DNA of 64,000 nt, from the NCBI GenBank assembly GCA_002436065.1, contig DIXP01000039.1, forward strand, positions 20,085 through 84,084, read 5' to 3'. The position numbers and the translations under genes were made by a program. Shown here piece by piece: positions 50,588 through 61,383 of this stretch. Position 1 is the stretch's first letter; every line of letters begins with the position of its first letter. The notes beneath the pieces are model-generated. The model was not told where the DNA came from, ran no database searches, and saw nothing but the letters and a program-made list of their open reading frames with translations. Source of the DNA: Chloroflexi bacterium UBA6077. GTDB lineage: Bacteria > Chloroflexota > UBA6077.

Positions 50588-50774
50588 TGCTCTGTTGTGC
50601 CTCCCCTTGTCACCACAGTCGAAGGTGGTTGCGCCGTCCTGGCAAACGGATGCTACTCCAGATTGATGGCGGCCCTTCTATCTTGGCCGAGCAAGCTGCC
50701 AGGACACCAGCCAAGGCTGGCCGATCCGACGGCCGCAGCTAGACGGCGAGCTTGGCTCTTTGCTCAAAGCTAAC

Positions 50775-50809
50775 AGGCCCGCTGCGAGCGTAGAGCTCGC
50801 AGCGGGCCT
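50775..50809. terminator. Terminator downstream of the fatty-acid transporter genes
   Basis: Perfect 15-base stem (AGGCCCGCTGCGAGC / GCTCGCAGCGGGCCT) with loop GTAGA, 15 bases after the end of the minus-strand transporter gene. Confidence 0.85.
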
Positions 50810-50824
50810 TCCCCCTGGGCAAGC

Positions 50825-52180
50825 CTAACGCGGCAGTATCACCAGCCCTATCACACAGACGAGGAATGCAACGGCGAAGACGATGCTGGCATACCTCGCT
50901 AGGCTCCCCATGCGCACCTCTTTGTCGGTCAGACCCAGGGCCGACGCGAAGAGGTAGAGCTGCAGCAGCTTGGCCAGGCCCGCACCGTAGGCCAGGGCGA
51001 GCGCCACCGTGGTGTAGGAGGCGCCCACGGCTTTGGCGGCCTCCATGATGGACGGCCCGCCCAGAAGTAGCTGACTCCCGGCGTTCGGAACCAGGAAGTT
51101 GGCGCAGGTGGAGACAACCAGCGTAACGACTGGCAGGCCGACCGCCGAGAAGGAGCCCAGCCAGCCGGACAGCGCTGGATTGAGCTTGGCGGCGGTCATC
51201 ATTCCCTGAATGGCACAGAAGAACATGAGAGGCAGGGCGATGAACCAGATAGCCTTGATCCCTGCTATCACGTCCCGTTGATAGTCCATCGGCTTGCCGT
51301 GCAGGAAGATGCCCAGCGCGACGAGAGCAAACAGCATATTGGGCAGGTCCAGGGGCTTGCCGGCGGCGAAGAACCGGATCACGTAGATCAGCGCCAGTCC
51401 GCCGAAGAAGATGGACAGGATGTGCGACCTCTCCAGATAGGCGGCCACCGACTTCTCCATCGGGCCTCCCTGTGCCTCCGGCTCCTCTACTTCAGGCTCA
51501 TAGACTGCCGGACTCGAAGGGCGCATCAGCCACAACACCAGGGGCACGGAGATAAGAAGCGCCACGGAGACCATCAGATTGAGCGGGCTCAGCACAATCT
51601 GGTTCAGCGTCAGAGGCCCTGTGGTGCCGACCAGGAACTGCTTGGCCTCGGCCAGGTAGAGCGGCACCACCCCTGAGAAGCCGCTTTCCCAGACAACCAC
51701 GCCGGCCAGACCCGACGTCAGGAGCAGGGGATAGTCGAACCTCGTCCCCCTGGCCTGGGCACGCCTGGCCGTCTCTCGGGCCAGACACACCCCGCCCAGA
51801 ACCCCAACGCCCCAGTTGAAGAAGGAGAGCAGGATGGAGACGACCGCGACGGCCACCACCGCTGCGCCCTGGGAGTTCAGGCTATCCGCCAGGCGGCCGA
51901 TGGTGTTCCTTATGGCCGGCGTCGAGCCGAGGGCGAAGCTGAGAAGCAGGATCAGCAGATTCTCCATGACGAAGGGGTAGTACCCGATGAAGCCCTGTCC
52001 CCACCCCTTCAGGACGTCCTCGAAGCTGGTGCCCATCGCCATCCCTGCCACTGCTATGAGTATAGTGAGCAGAAAGGCGGTGGCAACGGGGTGGGGGATG
52101 AGGGATACCAGGCTGTCCTGGAAGCTGCCAACCCCAGGCTCGCCCTTTGCCTTGTCCCTAGCGATCTCTAGTTGAGCCAT
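50825..52180 (-). CDS. Short-chain fatty acid transporter, AtoE/SCFA_trans family (copy 1)
   Basis: A 451-residue membrane protein with about twelve helices. The family run PHPVATAFLLTILIAVAGMAMG near the start, and SILLSFFNWGVGVLGGVCLARE, match the SCFA_trans pattern seen in copy 2. It likely takes up butyrate-type or other small carboxylates. ATG at 52180 follows GAGGAG. It is the second gene of a pair; copy 2 ends 53 bases upstream. Confidence 0.85.
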   Translation of the reverse strand: MAQLEIARDKAKGEPGVGSFQDSLVSLIPHPVATAFLLTILIAVAGMAMGTSFEDVLKGWGQGFIGYYPFVMENLLILLLSFALGSTPAIRNTIGRLADSLNSQGAAVVAVAVVSILLSFFNWGVGVLGGVCLARETARRAQARGTRFDYPLLLTSGLAGVVVWESGFSGVVPLYLAEAKQFLVGTTGPLTLNQIVLSPLNLMVSVALLISVPLVLWLMRPSSPAVYEPEVEEPEAQGGPMEKSVAAYLERSHILSIFFGGLALIYVIRFFAAGKPLDLPNMLFALVALGIFLHGKPMDYQRDVIAGIKAIWFIALPLMFFCAIQGMMTAAKLNPALSGWLGSFSAVGLPVVTLVVSTCANFLVPNAGSQLLLGGPSIMEAAKAVGASYTTVALALAYGAGLAKLLQLYLFASALGLTDKEVRMGSLARYASIVFAVAFLVCVIGLVILPR

Positions 52181-52232
52181 TTCGGTCCACTCCTCTAATC
52201 CAGTCCTGGTGCATCTGCACAGGCTACTGCTA

Positions 52233-53600
52233 CTACATCGGGAAAGCGCCGAAGGCCAGGATGGCAGCCGTGCCGACGAAGGCAAAGATCAGGACCACGG
52301 CGCAGTAGCCCATGATGTCCCGCAGCCCAAGGCCGGCGAAGCCCAGCAGGGGCAGGGCCCAGAAGGGCTGGATCAGGTTGGTCCAGGCGTCCCCGTTGGC
52401 AATGCCCGTAATGACGCGGGAGTAGGAGACTCCCAGCTTGGAGGCCGCCTCCACCATGATGGGACCCTGCACGGTGAACTGCCCCCCACCCGAGGGGATG
52501 AACATGTTGATGATCCCAGCGCTGATGTAGGTCCATATCGGGTAGGTCAGGGGGGTGGACATGCTCACGAACCAGTTGGCGATGATGGTGGCGAGGCCCG
52601 AGGCCACCAGAATGCCCATGATGCCGCCGTAGAACTGGAACTGGAGCATGATGGGAATGGCCGCCTCCACACCACTCCTGAGGGTGCGGACGTAGTTCAT
52701 GGGGTTGTAGTGGAGCAGGATGCCCACCAACGTCATGATGATGATGAAGATGTTTATGTCGAAGGCCCCGTTCCACTTCCCGAACCAGAACCCCAGGAAG
52801 ACGGCGCCCATCAGGGCGAATAACACCGATAGCGCGGGCGTGCTGTTCAGAAGGTAGGCGATGGTGCCGGGCTTGCCGGCATTGACCTCGGACCGCAGCC
52901 CTGCCGAGATGTCCTCCTTGAGCACCCTCTCCGTTGGGGGAATACACTCCTTTTCTGGGGGCACCATCCAGTAGGCTACGATGGGCACCACGAGGAACAG
53001 GTAGGCCGCGATCATCAGATTGCCCGGGGCAAAGATCGTGTCGCTCACAGGGATGACGCCGATGCTCTTCTCCAGGAAATGCCCCTTGGTGGCCACCAGC
53101 AGCTGACTGGCGCCCGAGATGCCGTTGTGCCAGACGACGGTTCCCATGTAGGACGCAGCTACCAGGAGCGGGTAGTGTAACTTGATCCCTTTCTTGGCCG
53201 CTTGGCGCGTGATCTCGACGCACAGGATGCCCGTGGCCACGCAGCCCACTCCCCAGTGGAAGTACCACAGCCCGAGGGATCCAAGAGACGCCAGGACGAT
53301 GGCCTGGCCATGGTTGTTGGGGAGGCGGGCGATGTAGGCCAGCCCCCTCTTGAAGAGTGGCGCAGTAGACAGGGCGTAGCCCGCGATGAGGGCGAGGGAA
53401 CTCTGCATGGAAAAGGTGAGGATGCCCCAGAAACCCGCCCCCCACATGTCGACGACCTCCAGGACCCCCTTGCTGGCGATGAAGACCGCTCCCAGCATAG
53501 CAACGATGGTGAGGACCAGACAGAAGATGTAGGAATCGGGGACAAACTGTTTCACGAACCTCGTGAAGACACCGGCCAGAAACCTGATGAGAGTCTGCAT
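52233..53600 (-). CDS. Short-chain fatty acid transporter, AtoE/SCFA_trans family (copy 2)
   Basis: A 455-residue membrane protein with about twelve helices. Diagnostic runs are RFVKQFVPDSYIFCLVLTIV, SLGLWYFHWGVGCVATGILC and INMFIPSGGGQFTVQGPIM. The PSGGGQF run is shared in altered form by copy 1 (VPNAGSQLLLGGPSIMEAA), showing a tandem duplication that has diverged. ATG at 53600 follows GGGAGAGG. Divergent from an iclR gene whose operator-like site also lies at this operon's promoter. Confidence 0.88.
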   Translation of the reverse strand: MQTLIRFLAGVFTRFVKQFVPDSYIFCLVLTIVAMLGAVFIASKGVLEVVDMWGAGFWGILTFSMQSSLALIAGYALSTAPLFKRGLAYIARLPNNHGQAIVLASLGSLGLWYFHWGVGCVATGILCVEITRQAAKKGIKLHYPLLVAASYMGTVVWHNGISGASQLLVATKGHFLEKSIGVIPVSDTIFAPGNLMIAAYLFLVVPIVAYWMVPPEKECIPPTERVLKEDISAGLRSEVNAGKPGTIAYLLNSTPALSVLFALMGAVFLGFWFGKWNGAFDINIFIIIMTLVGILLHYNPMNYVRTLRSGVEAAIPIMLQFQFYGGIMGILVASGLATIIANWFVSMSTPLTYPIWTYISAGIINMFIPSGGGQFTVQGPIMVEAASKLGVSYSRVITGIANGDAWTNLIQPFWALPLLGFAGLGLRDIMGYCAVVLIFAFVGTAAILAFGAFPM

Positions 53601-53660
53601 TTGCCTCTCCCCTACTTCTTGTGAAGTGTTGGCGCGCCAGCAGTCGACGCTCTTGTCACC

Positions 53661-53783
53661 TCATCCCGAGGCCACCTGCCATGACCACGATGAACCAACC
53701 AGTAGGGCAACCGCAGAGACTCTGAGGGCGTTCGGGGGGGCGCGCTTGCCATTGGCGAGCCAGTGGTGCGTGGTGGACGTCAT
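53661..53783 (-). CDS. Possible 40-residue protein between the operator and the transporter genes
   Basis: ATG at 53783 with AAGAGGA five bases before it; the product has a hydrophobic half (NALRVSAVALLVGSSWSW). It could be a leader peptide or small transporter partner, or chance. No family recognised. Confidence 0.28.
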   Translation of the reverse strand: MTSTTHHWLANGKRAPPNALRVSAVALLVGSSWSWQVASG

Positions 53784-53885
53784 TCGATTCCTCTTGTGAA
53801 GGGGAACTGAGCACGGGCTCAGGCAAACGGCAGATCTATCGCGTGGCGCCTTCGAAAAGGAACAGCTTAGGGCAACCGCGTTGTT

Positions 53886-53907
53886 AGTATATTTCATGAG
53901 ACGAAAT
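53886..53907. promoter_or_regulatory. IclR-type operator at the transporter promoter
   Basis: ATTTC-ATGAGAC-GAAAT at 53891-53907 has the same arms and spacing as the site before iclR. It overlaps a minus-strand -10-like TATACT (53886-53891), so a bound regulator would repress the transporter pair. Confidence 0.6.
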
Positions 53908-54124
53908 GCTATTTCAATACATGAGCATAGCAGTTGCTGTTGCCATGTGTCAAGGAGTGCGATCATTCCGGATGGCGCCCGAGTCGTGTGTGTCCATAAG
54001 CTGCGATTATCGCCTGCGGGCTACGCTGCCGTGACTCTGACTTGGGAGTATATGTCGCAGGCGGCCTGTTGCCCCTCAGCCATTTACGGCCGAGGACGCC
54101 CGCAAGATTGCGAGCGCCGGCGGC

Positions 54125-54153
54125 TTGTGCAACTTGTAGGTGGCTGGTATACT
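54125..54153 (+). promoter_or_regulatory. Promoter of iclR
   Basis: TTGTGC (54125-54130) and TATACT (54148-54153) are 17 bases apart, about 60 bases before the iclR start. Confidence 0.55.
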
Positions 54154-54172
54154 GGCGGCGATCATGAAATAC

Positions 54173-54191
54173 TATTTCGATAGTCGAAATA
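54173..54191. promoter_or_regulatory. IclR-type operator before iclR
   Basis: Perfect palindrome TATTTCGA-TAG-TCGAAATA, about 20 bases downstream of the -10 box, positioned for autorepression. Confidence 0.65.
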
Positions 54192-54211
54192 ATAGGAAGT
54201 AGGTTCCCTCC

Positions 54212-54991
54212 ATGCCAGCCACCATTGAGCCGTCCGCGGCGTCGGTCCGTTCGGTGATCCGCACCGCGAGGGTGCTGAAGGCGTTCGGGGAGACTCAGTC
54301 GGAGTTCGGCGTGAACGAACTTGCGAGGCACCTCGACCTGCCCGCTCCTACGGTCTACCGGATACTGTCCACCCTTGTCTCCGAGGGGTTCATCGAACAG
54401 AACCCTACTACTGAGAAGTACAGCCTTGGTCCTGAGGCCCTCTACCTGGGTCTCGCCTGTCTGAACCGCCGGCACCTGGGCACCGAGTGCCTGCCGGTGA
54501 TGCGCGGCCTGGCCGGCAGGACGGGAGAAACGGTGAATCTGGGTGCCCTGCGGGGGAAGAGTGTCGTCTACATCCAGCAGGTGGAGAGTCCCCAACCCCT
54601 ACGTTTCGCTCGAGAAGTGGGAGCCTACGTGCCTCTTCATTGCACTGCCCTCGGAAAGCTGCTGATGGCCTTCCTGCCGGAGGCCAGACAACGAGAACTG
54701 CTGGCCAGCGTAGATCTGATCCGGTACACCCCGGTGACGATCGTGGATCGCGCTGCCATGGTCGAACACCTCCGGCAGGTGTGCGAGCAGGGCTATGCGG
54801 TCACCAACGAGGAGTACATCTCTGACCTCCGAGCCGTTGCCTTTCCCGTCCGTGACCACACGGGCGAAGTGATTGCCGGCCTTTCTATCATGGGCCCTTC
54901 ATCTCGCTTGACGCTCGGGCGATTGGAGGAGTATCGATCCGTGGTGTCCGAGGCAGCGCAACAGTTGTCCCAGCAGTTGGGCTGCCGCTAG
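54212..54991 (+). CDS. IclR-family transcriptional regulator
   Basis: A 259-residue regulator. The winged helix lies at residues 10-70 (TARVLKAFGETQSEFGVNELARHLDLPAPTVYRILSTL). The IclR effector domain follows, with GETVNLGALRGKSVVYIQQVESP, LHCTALGKLLMAFL and EEYISDLRAVAFPVRD. The effector is probably a small carboxylate. It is divergent from two fatty-acid transporters and followed by the accB-carboxyltransferase pair, so it may control both uptake and carboxylation. Confidence 0.92.
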   Translation: MPATIEPSAASVRSVIRTARVLKAFGETQSEFGVNELARHLDLPAPTVYRILSTLVSEGFIEQNPTTEKYSLGPEALYLGLACLNRRHLGTECLPVMRGLAGRTGETVNLGALRGKSVVYIQQVESPQPLRFAREVGAYVPLHCTALGKLLMAFLPEARQRELLASVDLIRYTPVTIVDRAAMVEHLRQVCEQGYAVTNEEYISDLRAVAFPVRDHTGEVIAGLSIMGPSSRLTLGRLEEYRSVVSEAAQQLSQQLGCR

Positions 54992-55030
54992 TCGAGAGCG
55001 AGTCCAAATCGACTCAGGCGGAGGGAGACT

Positions 55031-55597
55031 ATGGAGCTGACCTATCGGGATGTCGTGGAGATCCTGGAGATTGTTGACGCCTCGGGTTTCTCGCAGTTGA
55101 CCATCGAGGATGGCCCCTTCAGACTGCGCATCTCTCGCGGCCAGAACGGCCAGCCAGTCTCGACAGTGGCCGAGGAGAGCTGGACACGGCAGGCTGCCGA
55201 GACTACGCCGGCGCAGATCCCTGTGGCGGCCCTAGCCGGACAGCCCACCAACGGTGATGCCGCTCCGTCGGCGATTCGGCGCGTGAGCGTTGGCGGACTG
55301 GAGATGTCCATGTCCCAGCCGACGGAGCCGGTGCAGGTGCCGGAGACGGCGGTCTCGATTCCGTCTCCTATGCTGGGCGTCTTCTACAGTCGGCCCTCTC
55401 CCGAGGCACCACCCTACGTCGAGGTTGGATCGAGGGTTGTGGAGGGCGACACGCTTTGCTTGGTCGAGTCGATGAAGATGTTCATGCCGGTGCAATCGCC
55501 CGTGGCAGGCACCGTCGTGGCGATCGGTGTGGAGAACAAGGCCCTGGTGGAGTTCAATCAGCCCCTGGTCTGGATCGATCCGGAGGCTATGCAATGA
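55031..55597 (+). CDS. accB: Biotin carboxyl carrier protein
   Basis: A 188-residue carrier with a linker of about 60 residues rich in Ala, Thr and Pro and a C-terminal biotinyl domain. The biotin-accepting lysine is Lys149 in VESMKMFMPV. The N-terminal segment TYRDVVEILEIVDASGFSQLTIEDG matches BCCP. The stop overlaps the start of the carboxyltransferase gene (ATGA), so they are coupled. It should carry CO2 from the biotin carboxylase at 57062 to that subunit. Confidence 0.93.
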   Translation: MELTYRDVVEILEIVDASGFSQLTIEDGPFRLRISRGQNGQPVSTVAEESWTRQAAETTPAQIPVAALAGQPTNGDAAPSAIRRVSVGGLEMSMSQPTEPVQVPETAVSIPSPMLGVFYSRPSPEAPPYVEVGSRVVEGDTLCLVESMKMFMPVQSPVAGTVVAIGVENKALVEFNQPLVWIDPEAMQ

Positions 55598-57061
55598 GCG
55601 GGTACGTCTCTGGAGGCGGAAGGAAGGTCGGCATCATCGACGTCTCCGTTCGGGATGGTCACCAGTCGCTGTGGGCCACCAGGATGCGCAACGCGACCAT
55701 CCTGGGCGCCATCGACCTCATGGATACCCTGGGCTTCAAGTACATTGACTTGGAAGGTGGCGCCGTTTTCGACGTGTGCGTGCGCTACCTGAAGGAGGAT
55801 CCCTGGGAGCGAATGCGGCTGATCTCGCAGCTGTGCAAGAGGACGCCGCTGCAGGTCCACACCCGTGGGCAGAGTCTCTGGACCTTCGAGCTGTTTCCGG
55901 ATGAGGTGGTGGAGCTATCCGTCCGGCGTTCCTACGCCAATGGGATGCGCCACATCTTCGCTTACGACTGCATCAACGATGTCCGCAATCTTGAGATCAG
56001 TATCAGGGTTGGTCTGCAGTTGGGGATGAGCGTCAGCGCGGGGCTGGTGTACAGCCTCAGCCCTGTGCACACCGACGAGCACTACGTCGAGCGGGCGAAG
56101 AGGCTGATGGCCTTGGGCGTGGACTCGGTTTGCATCAAGGACCCCAGTGGCCTCCTCAAGCCGGAGCGGGTTCGCACCCTGATTCCCTCGCTCAGGGCTG
56201 CCCTGACAGACTGTAAGCTGGAACTCCACACCCACTCCCGGTCTGGGCTGGCGCCCGCTTGCCTCCTGGAGGGGGTGGAGTTGGGTGTGGACGACATCCA
56301 TACAGCGGTTCGCCCTCTCTCTCATGGCGCTTCCCATACCCCCACCGACTGGATCGTGTATCACCTGGAGAAGAAGGGCTACCGCACTGGAATGGACCAG
56401 GCCGGGCTGCAGAAAATGGCTGACTACTTCACCTGGATCGCGGAACGGGATGGCATGCCTCTGGGAGGGCGCCAGGCGGAGTACGATCCCTTCCTCTACG
56501 AGCATCAGACGCCAGGTGGCCAGATCAGCAACCTGATCAATCAGCTGCGAGAGCTAGGCATCGAACAGCGGCTGGACCAGGTGATGGATGAGATGGCCCG
56601 GGTGCGAGTGGATTTCGGCTACCCGCCCGTGGTCAGCCCCATGGCCCAGTACGTGGCCACCCAGGCGGTGCTCAATGTGCTGCACGGCGAGCGCTATCGG
56701 GTCATCCCTATCGAGATCAGGAACTACCTGATGGGGTACTACGGCCAACCGCCGGGCGCCATCGATCCCAACCTGCTGGATCGGGTAGCGGGCAGTGAGG
56801 AGCCTTTCACCGGGCGCGCGGGGGAGCGATTGCAGCCCGTCCTGGCCAAGACGACCAGGGAGCGCGGCCCCTTTGAGAGCGAAGACGATCTGCTACTGGC
56901 GGTCTTCTACTCCGACGACATTTGCAACTCGCTGTTCGACGCCAGGGCCAGGGCCGGGGGACGATATGAGGAACCCAACGGTCGAACGCCGATCGCCTAT
57001 CTGCTGAAGCAGTTGGCCGAGAGGCGCAGCGTACGGAGCTTCGACCTGGAGATGAACGGTC

Positions 57062-57084
<23 letters not shown>
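55594..57084 (+). CDS. Carboxyltransferase subunit, pyruvate carboxylase B / transcarboxylase 5S family
   Basis: A 496-residue TIM-barrel carboxyltransferase. The HMGL-like domain begins IIDVSVRDGHQSLWATRM (usual form DTTLRDAHQS), with the carbamylated Lys in VCIKDPSGLL and metal His in LHTHSRSGLAPA. The PYC/OADA conserved domain follows. There is no fused biotin domain, so it uses the coupled AccB. The keto-acid substrate could be pyruvate, oxaloacetate or another 2-oxo acid. Ser replaces the usual acidic or Thr residues after HTH, so specificity may differ. Confidence 0.85.
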
Positions 57085-58426
<1,342 letters not shown>

Positions 58427-58539
58427 GCCGGCGTGCCTCCTTTCGTATCCGTGGGATACAAAGCCTTCGGTAGCCACATCGCCGCGAAGCCAACCGGTAT
58501 GGCGGTCCACAGCCCGTGCTCACTTGAACAACTTGCCAG

Positions 58540-58568
58540 ATTATAAGGCGGCCCGCAGCTATCGGCAA
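58540..58568 (-). promoter_or_regulatory. Promoter of accC
   Basis: On the minus strand TTGCCG (58563-58568) and a perfect TATAAT (58540-58545) are 17 bases apart. Confidence 0.65.
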
Positions 58569-58664
58569 TGTCACGTCGTTGCCTCGACGTAGCACTGACG
58601 ATAAACAATACAGATCACCTTCACTTTGGAGCAGTGCTGGGAGTAATGCTGGTAGAATTGAGGC

Positions 58665-60074
58665 ATGTACGAAGACACGATAGCAGCTATATCTACCTCC
58701 CTGGGCGAGGCCGGCATCGGGGTGGTGAGGATAAGCGGCCAGCAGGCTACCAACGTACTTCGCCGGGTGTTCTCGTGCGGAACAGGAGCCAGCTCCTCGT
58801 CCCCCCTCTCCACAATACAGGGGGGAGAGAGCTTCTTCGAGAGCCACAAGGTGTATTACGGGAGGATCGTGGATCCCAACACTGGGGATGTGGTCGACGA
58901 GGCGCTGGCCTTCTGCATGCTGGCCCCCCGCAGCTACACGCGCGAGGACGTGGTTGAGATCCACTGCCACGGGGGCCCCGTTCCTCTCCAGGGGGTCCTG
59001 CTCGCCACGCTGCAGGCAGGTGCCAGGCTGGCAGAGCCGGGTGAGTTCACCCTGAGGGCCTATCTGAATGGCCGGATCGACTTGGCGCAAGCAGAGGCCG
59101 TGGCCGACGTCATCCGCGCCAGGACCGAGCGGGGACTCGACCTGGCGATGAAAGGGCTGCGAGGACAGCTCTCTGGACGGGTCCGAGAGCTGCGGCAGCA
59201 GCTGCTCAGGCAGCTAGCCTACCTGGAGGCCACCATCGACTTTGCTGAGGACGATATCCCCGAGGAGGATGTCAGGGCGCCCCTGGAGGATTGCCTCTCG
59301 GCCGTGGGCATGTTGTTGGATACTGCCGACCAGGGCATCATCTGCCGCCAGGGCCTCAGAGTGGCCATCGTCGGCCGCCCCAACGTCGGCAAGTCCTCCC
59401 TACTGAATGCCCTGCTTCGGAGCGACCGGGCCATCGTGACCCCTCTGGCCGGTACCACCCGAGACACCCTCGAGGAGACTGCCAACTTCTCCGGCATTCC
59501 GGTTTGCCTGATGGACACGGCGGGGATCGCCGCGGAGCCTCTCGATCCAGTTGAGCGGCTTGGGATCGAGAGGAGCAGGCGCGCAATTGAGGAGGCCGAC
59601 CTGTGTCTCATGGTAGTGGATAGTTCGACACCCCTTCAGGCGGAAGACCGTGAGGTGGCGCTTGCCATCCGAGGCAAGCCCGCCGTGGTCGTTGCCAATA
59701 AGGCGGACCTGGCAGTCGCCCTCTCCTCGGAGCAGTTGGAGGGCCTGGTGTCATGTGCACCGGTGGTATGGACCTCCGTCTCACGGGCTGAGGGTCTGGA
59801 TCGATTGAGGGATGCCGTGCTGCAGTCGGCGATCTCTGGCCGAGCGGTGCAGAGCGACGAGCTGTTGGTATCTAATCCCCGCCACAAGGAGATCCTGAGT
59901 CGGGCGTTGGACCACCTGCGGGATGCCCTGTCCGGACACGAGAGCGGTCTGCCGGTCGACTGCATTGCTACCGACCTGCGTGCCTCCGTGGATGCGCTGG
60001 GCGAGATCACCGGTGAAACCGCCTCCGAGGACCTCCTGGAGACCATCTTCTCCCACTTCTGCGTCGGTAAGTGA
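58665..60074 (+). CDS. mnmE: tRNA modification GTPase MnmE
   Basis: A 469-residue GTPase that with MnmG adds aminomethyl groups at C5 of U34, the same base thiolated by MnmA at 11928. An N-terminal formyl-THF-binding domain (residues 1-120), a helical domain, and an inserted G domain (GRPNVGKSSLLNALL, DTAGI, NKAD) are present. The C-terminus ends FCVGK, matching the catalytic CxGK. ATG at 58665 follows TTGAGG. Confidence 0.95.
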   Translation: MYEDTIAAISTSLGEAGIGVVRISGQQATNVLRRVFSCGTGASSSSPLSTIQGGESFFESHKVYYGRIVDPNTGDVVDEALAFCMLAPRSYTREDVVEIHCHGGPVPLQGVLLATLQAGARLAEPGEFTLRAYLNGRIDLAQAEAVADVIRARTERGLDLAMKGLRGQLSGRVRELRQQLLRQLAYLEATIDFAEDDIPEEDVRAPLEDCLSAVGMLLDTADQGIICRQGLRVAIVGRPNVGKSSLLNALLRSDRAIVTPLAGTTRDTLEETANFSGIPVCLMDTAGIAAEPLDPVERLGIERSRRAIEEADLCLMVVDSSTPLQAEDREVALAIRGKPAVVVANKADLAVALSSEQLEGLVSCAPVVWTSVSRAEGLDRLRDAVLQSAISGRAVQSDELLVSNPRHKEILSRALDHLRDALSGHESGLPVDCIATDLRASVDALGEITGETASEDLLETIFSHFCVGK

Positions 60075-60202
60075 TGGCACGGGCCGTGCAACCCTCCCCT
60101 GGGCACGACGGTAGGGGCGAAGCCTCCACCAGTGCTGTTGGCGCTAAGGTGCCCATTGGGCGGGGAGCGCTCGCCTCTTTCACAACCACGGAGGTGGACG
60201 GG

Positions 60203-61261
60203 ATGAGGAAGGGGAAAGAGATACTGGGATTGCCTGTGATCACCCTGGACCGCGCCGCGAAGGTGGGCGTCGTAGGGGATCTGGTGATCGATCCTGCGCG
60301 CAAGAAAGTGACAGGGTTTCTGGTAGGTCCGTCTGGCCGGGCGTCCACGAAGCACATCTCCTTCGACTCCGTATGTCGGATTGGCCCTGACTGCCTCTTG
60401 ATAGATGGCGAGAGCAGCGTGTCCTCAGCCCAGGGTCACTCACAGCCGATGACCTTGCTGGGGGGTACCACCAAGCTCAGTGGATTGCAGGTTTTCACCG
60501 ACGCAGGGAGATCGGCGGGCAAGGTGTCCGACGTCATCGTGGATGAGCGATCTGGCGCTATCCAGCAATACGAGGTGTCGAGCGGTCGAATCCAGGACGT
60601 GCTATCGGGGAAGAAGCAGATCTCGGCTTCGATTCCGGTGGCAGTGGGTGGGGAGGCGATGCTCATCCCTGAGTCTGCTTACGTGGCCTTGGGCACCGAG
60701 AGGGAGACAGCACCGCCTGTGGCCGTGGAGACGCCGTCACGTAAGATGACAGGCGGGTTCATGCAGCAGATCGACCAGATAGCCGCCGATACGATGATGC
60801 GCCAGGAGGATCTGATCCTCGGTCGACGGTCGAGCCGCACTCTTACCAATGAGGACGCCGGCGGAGTGATCGTCTTCGAGGGGGAGACTATCACCCCTGA
60901 GATTGTCCAGATGGCCAAAGAGGCCGGGAAGCTGAATCAGCTAGTGAACGCATCGGGTGAGGCTGTCTCAGCCGCGCTGTCGGGCGGGCTGGAGGAGAGC
61001 TATACCGACGTCGCGATCGGAAGAATGGCCGGCAGGACAATCCACACTCCTCAGGGGCAGATCCTGGTGGCCCAGGGAGATGTGGTGACTGAGGATGTGG
61101 TGAACAAGGCCCGCCAGGCGGGCGTACTGGATCAGCTAGTAGCTGCGGTGAAGTTGTCGGCCGAGGAGATGGCCAGCGGGGAGCCCTCCATGCAGCGTGC
61201 CGCTCGCTCTGTATGGGATCAGATTGGTGACACTGCGGCGTGGCCTGGAGGGGAGCTGTAA
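60203..61261 (+). CDS. PRC-barrel domain protein
   Basis: A 352-residue protein with two PRC-barrel domains in tandem (residues about 1-75 and 80-160; GKEILGLPVITLDRAAKVGVVGDLVIDPARKKVTGFLV and GLQVFTDAGRSAGKVSDVIVDERSG). A C-terminal region follows with repeated VxGxxVTEDVVNKARQAG-like units. PRC barrels occur in RimM-like and photosynthetic H-subunit proteins. ATG at 60203 follows GGAGG; the longer in-frame start at 60071 overlaps mnmE. Role unknown. Confidence 0.8.
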   Translation: MRKGKEILGLPVITLDRAAKVGVVGDLVIDPARKKVTGFLVGPSGRASTKHISFDSVCRIGPDCLLIDGESSVSSAQGHSQPMTLLGGTTKLSGLQVFTDAGRSAGKVSDVIVDERSGAIQQYEVSSGRIQDVLSGKKQISASIPVAVGGEAMLIPESAYVALGTERETAPPVAVETPSRKMTGGFMQQIDQIAADTMMRQEDLILGRRSSRTLTNEDAGGVIVFEGETITPEIVQMAKEAGKLNQLVNASGEAVSAALSGGLEESYTDVAIGRMAGRTIHTPQGQILVAQGDVVTEDVVNKARQAGVLDQLVAAVKLSAEEMASGEPSMQRAARSVWDQIGDTAAWPGGEL

Positions 61262-61291
61262 GTTCAAGCGAGCTGTCTATTCGTCCGAGGA

Positions 61292-61317
61292 GGGGCGGTC
61301 GCCTGACCGCCCCTTTT
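61292..61317 (+). terminator. Terminator after the PRC-barrel gene
   Basis: Stem GGGGCGGTC / GACCGCCCC with loop GCCT and a TTTT tail. Confidence 0.88.
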
Positions 61318-61383
61318 CGCTGCCCAAGTGCTCCGTCAGACCTTTCTGTTGGGTCGCCTTCGCCGCCTATCACACCATAGGCC

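Larger units (their letters stand above)
50414..50774. other. Upstream region of the tctC/ThDP operon
   Basis: Holds the promoter and palindrome listed separately and no gene. The distance from the promoter to the tctC start is about 340 bases, part of it occupied by the transposase remnant. Confidence 0.5.
53601..54211. other. Divergent control region between the transporter pair and iclR
   Basis: Contains two ATTTC-N7-GAAAT sites, an iclR promoter and a possible 40-codon ORF, each listed. The part 53910-54120 shows no other clear feature. Confidence 0.6.
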
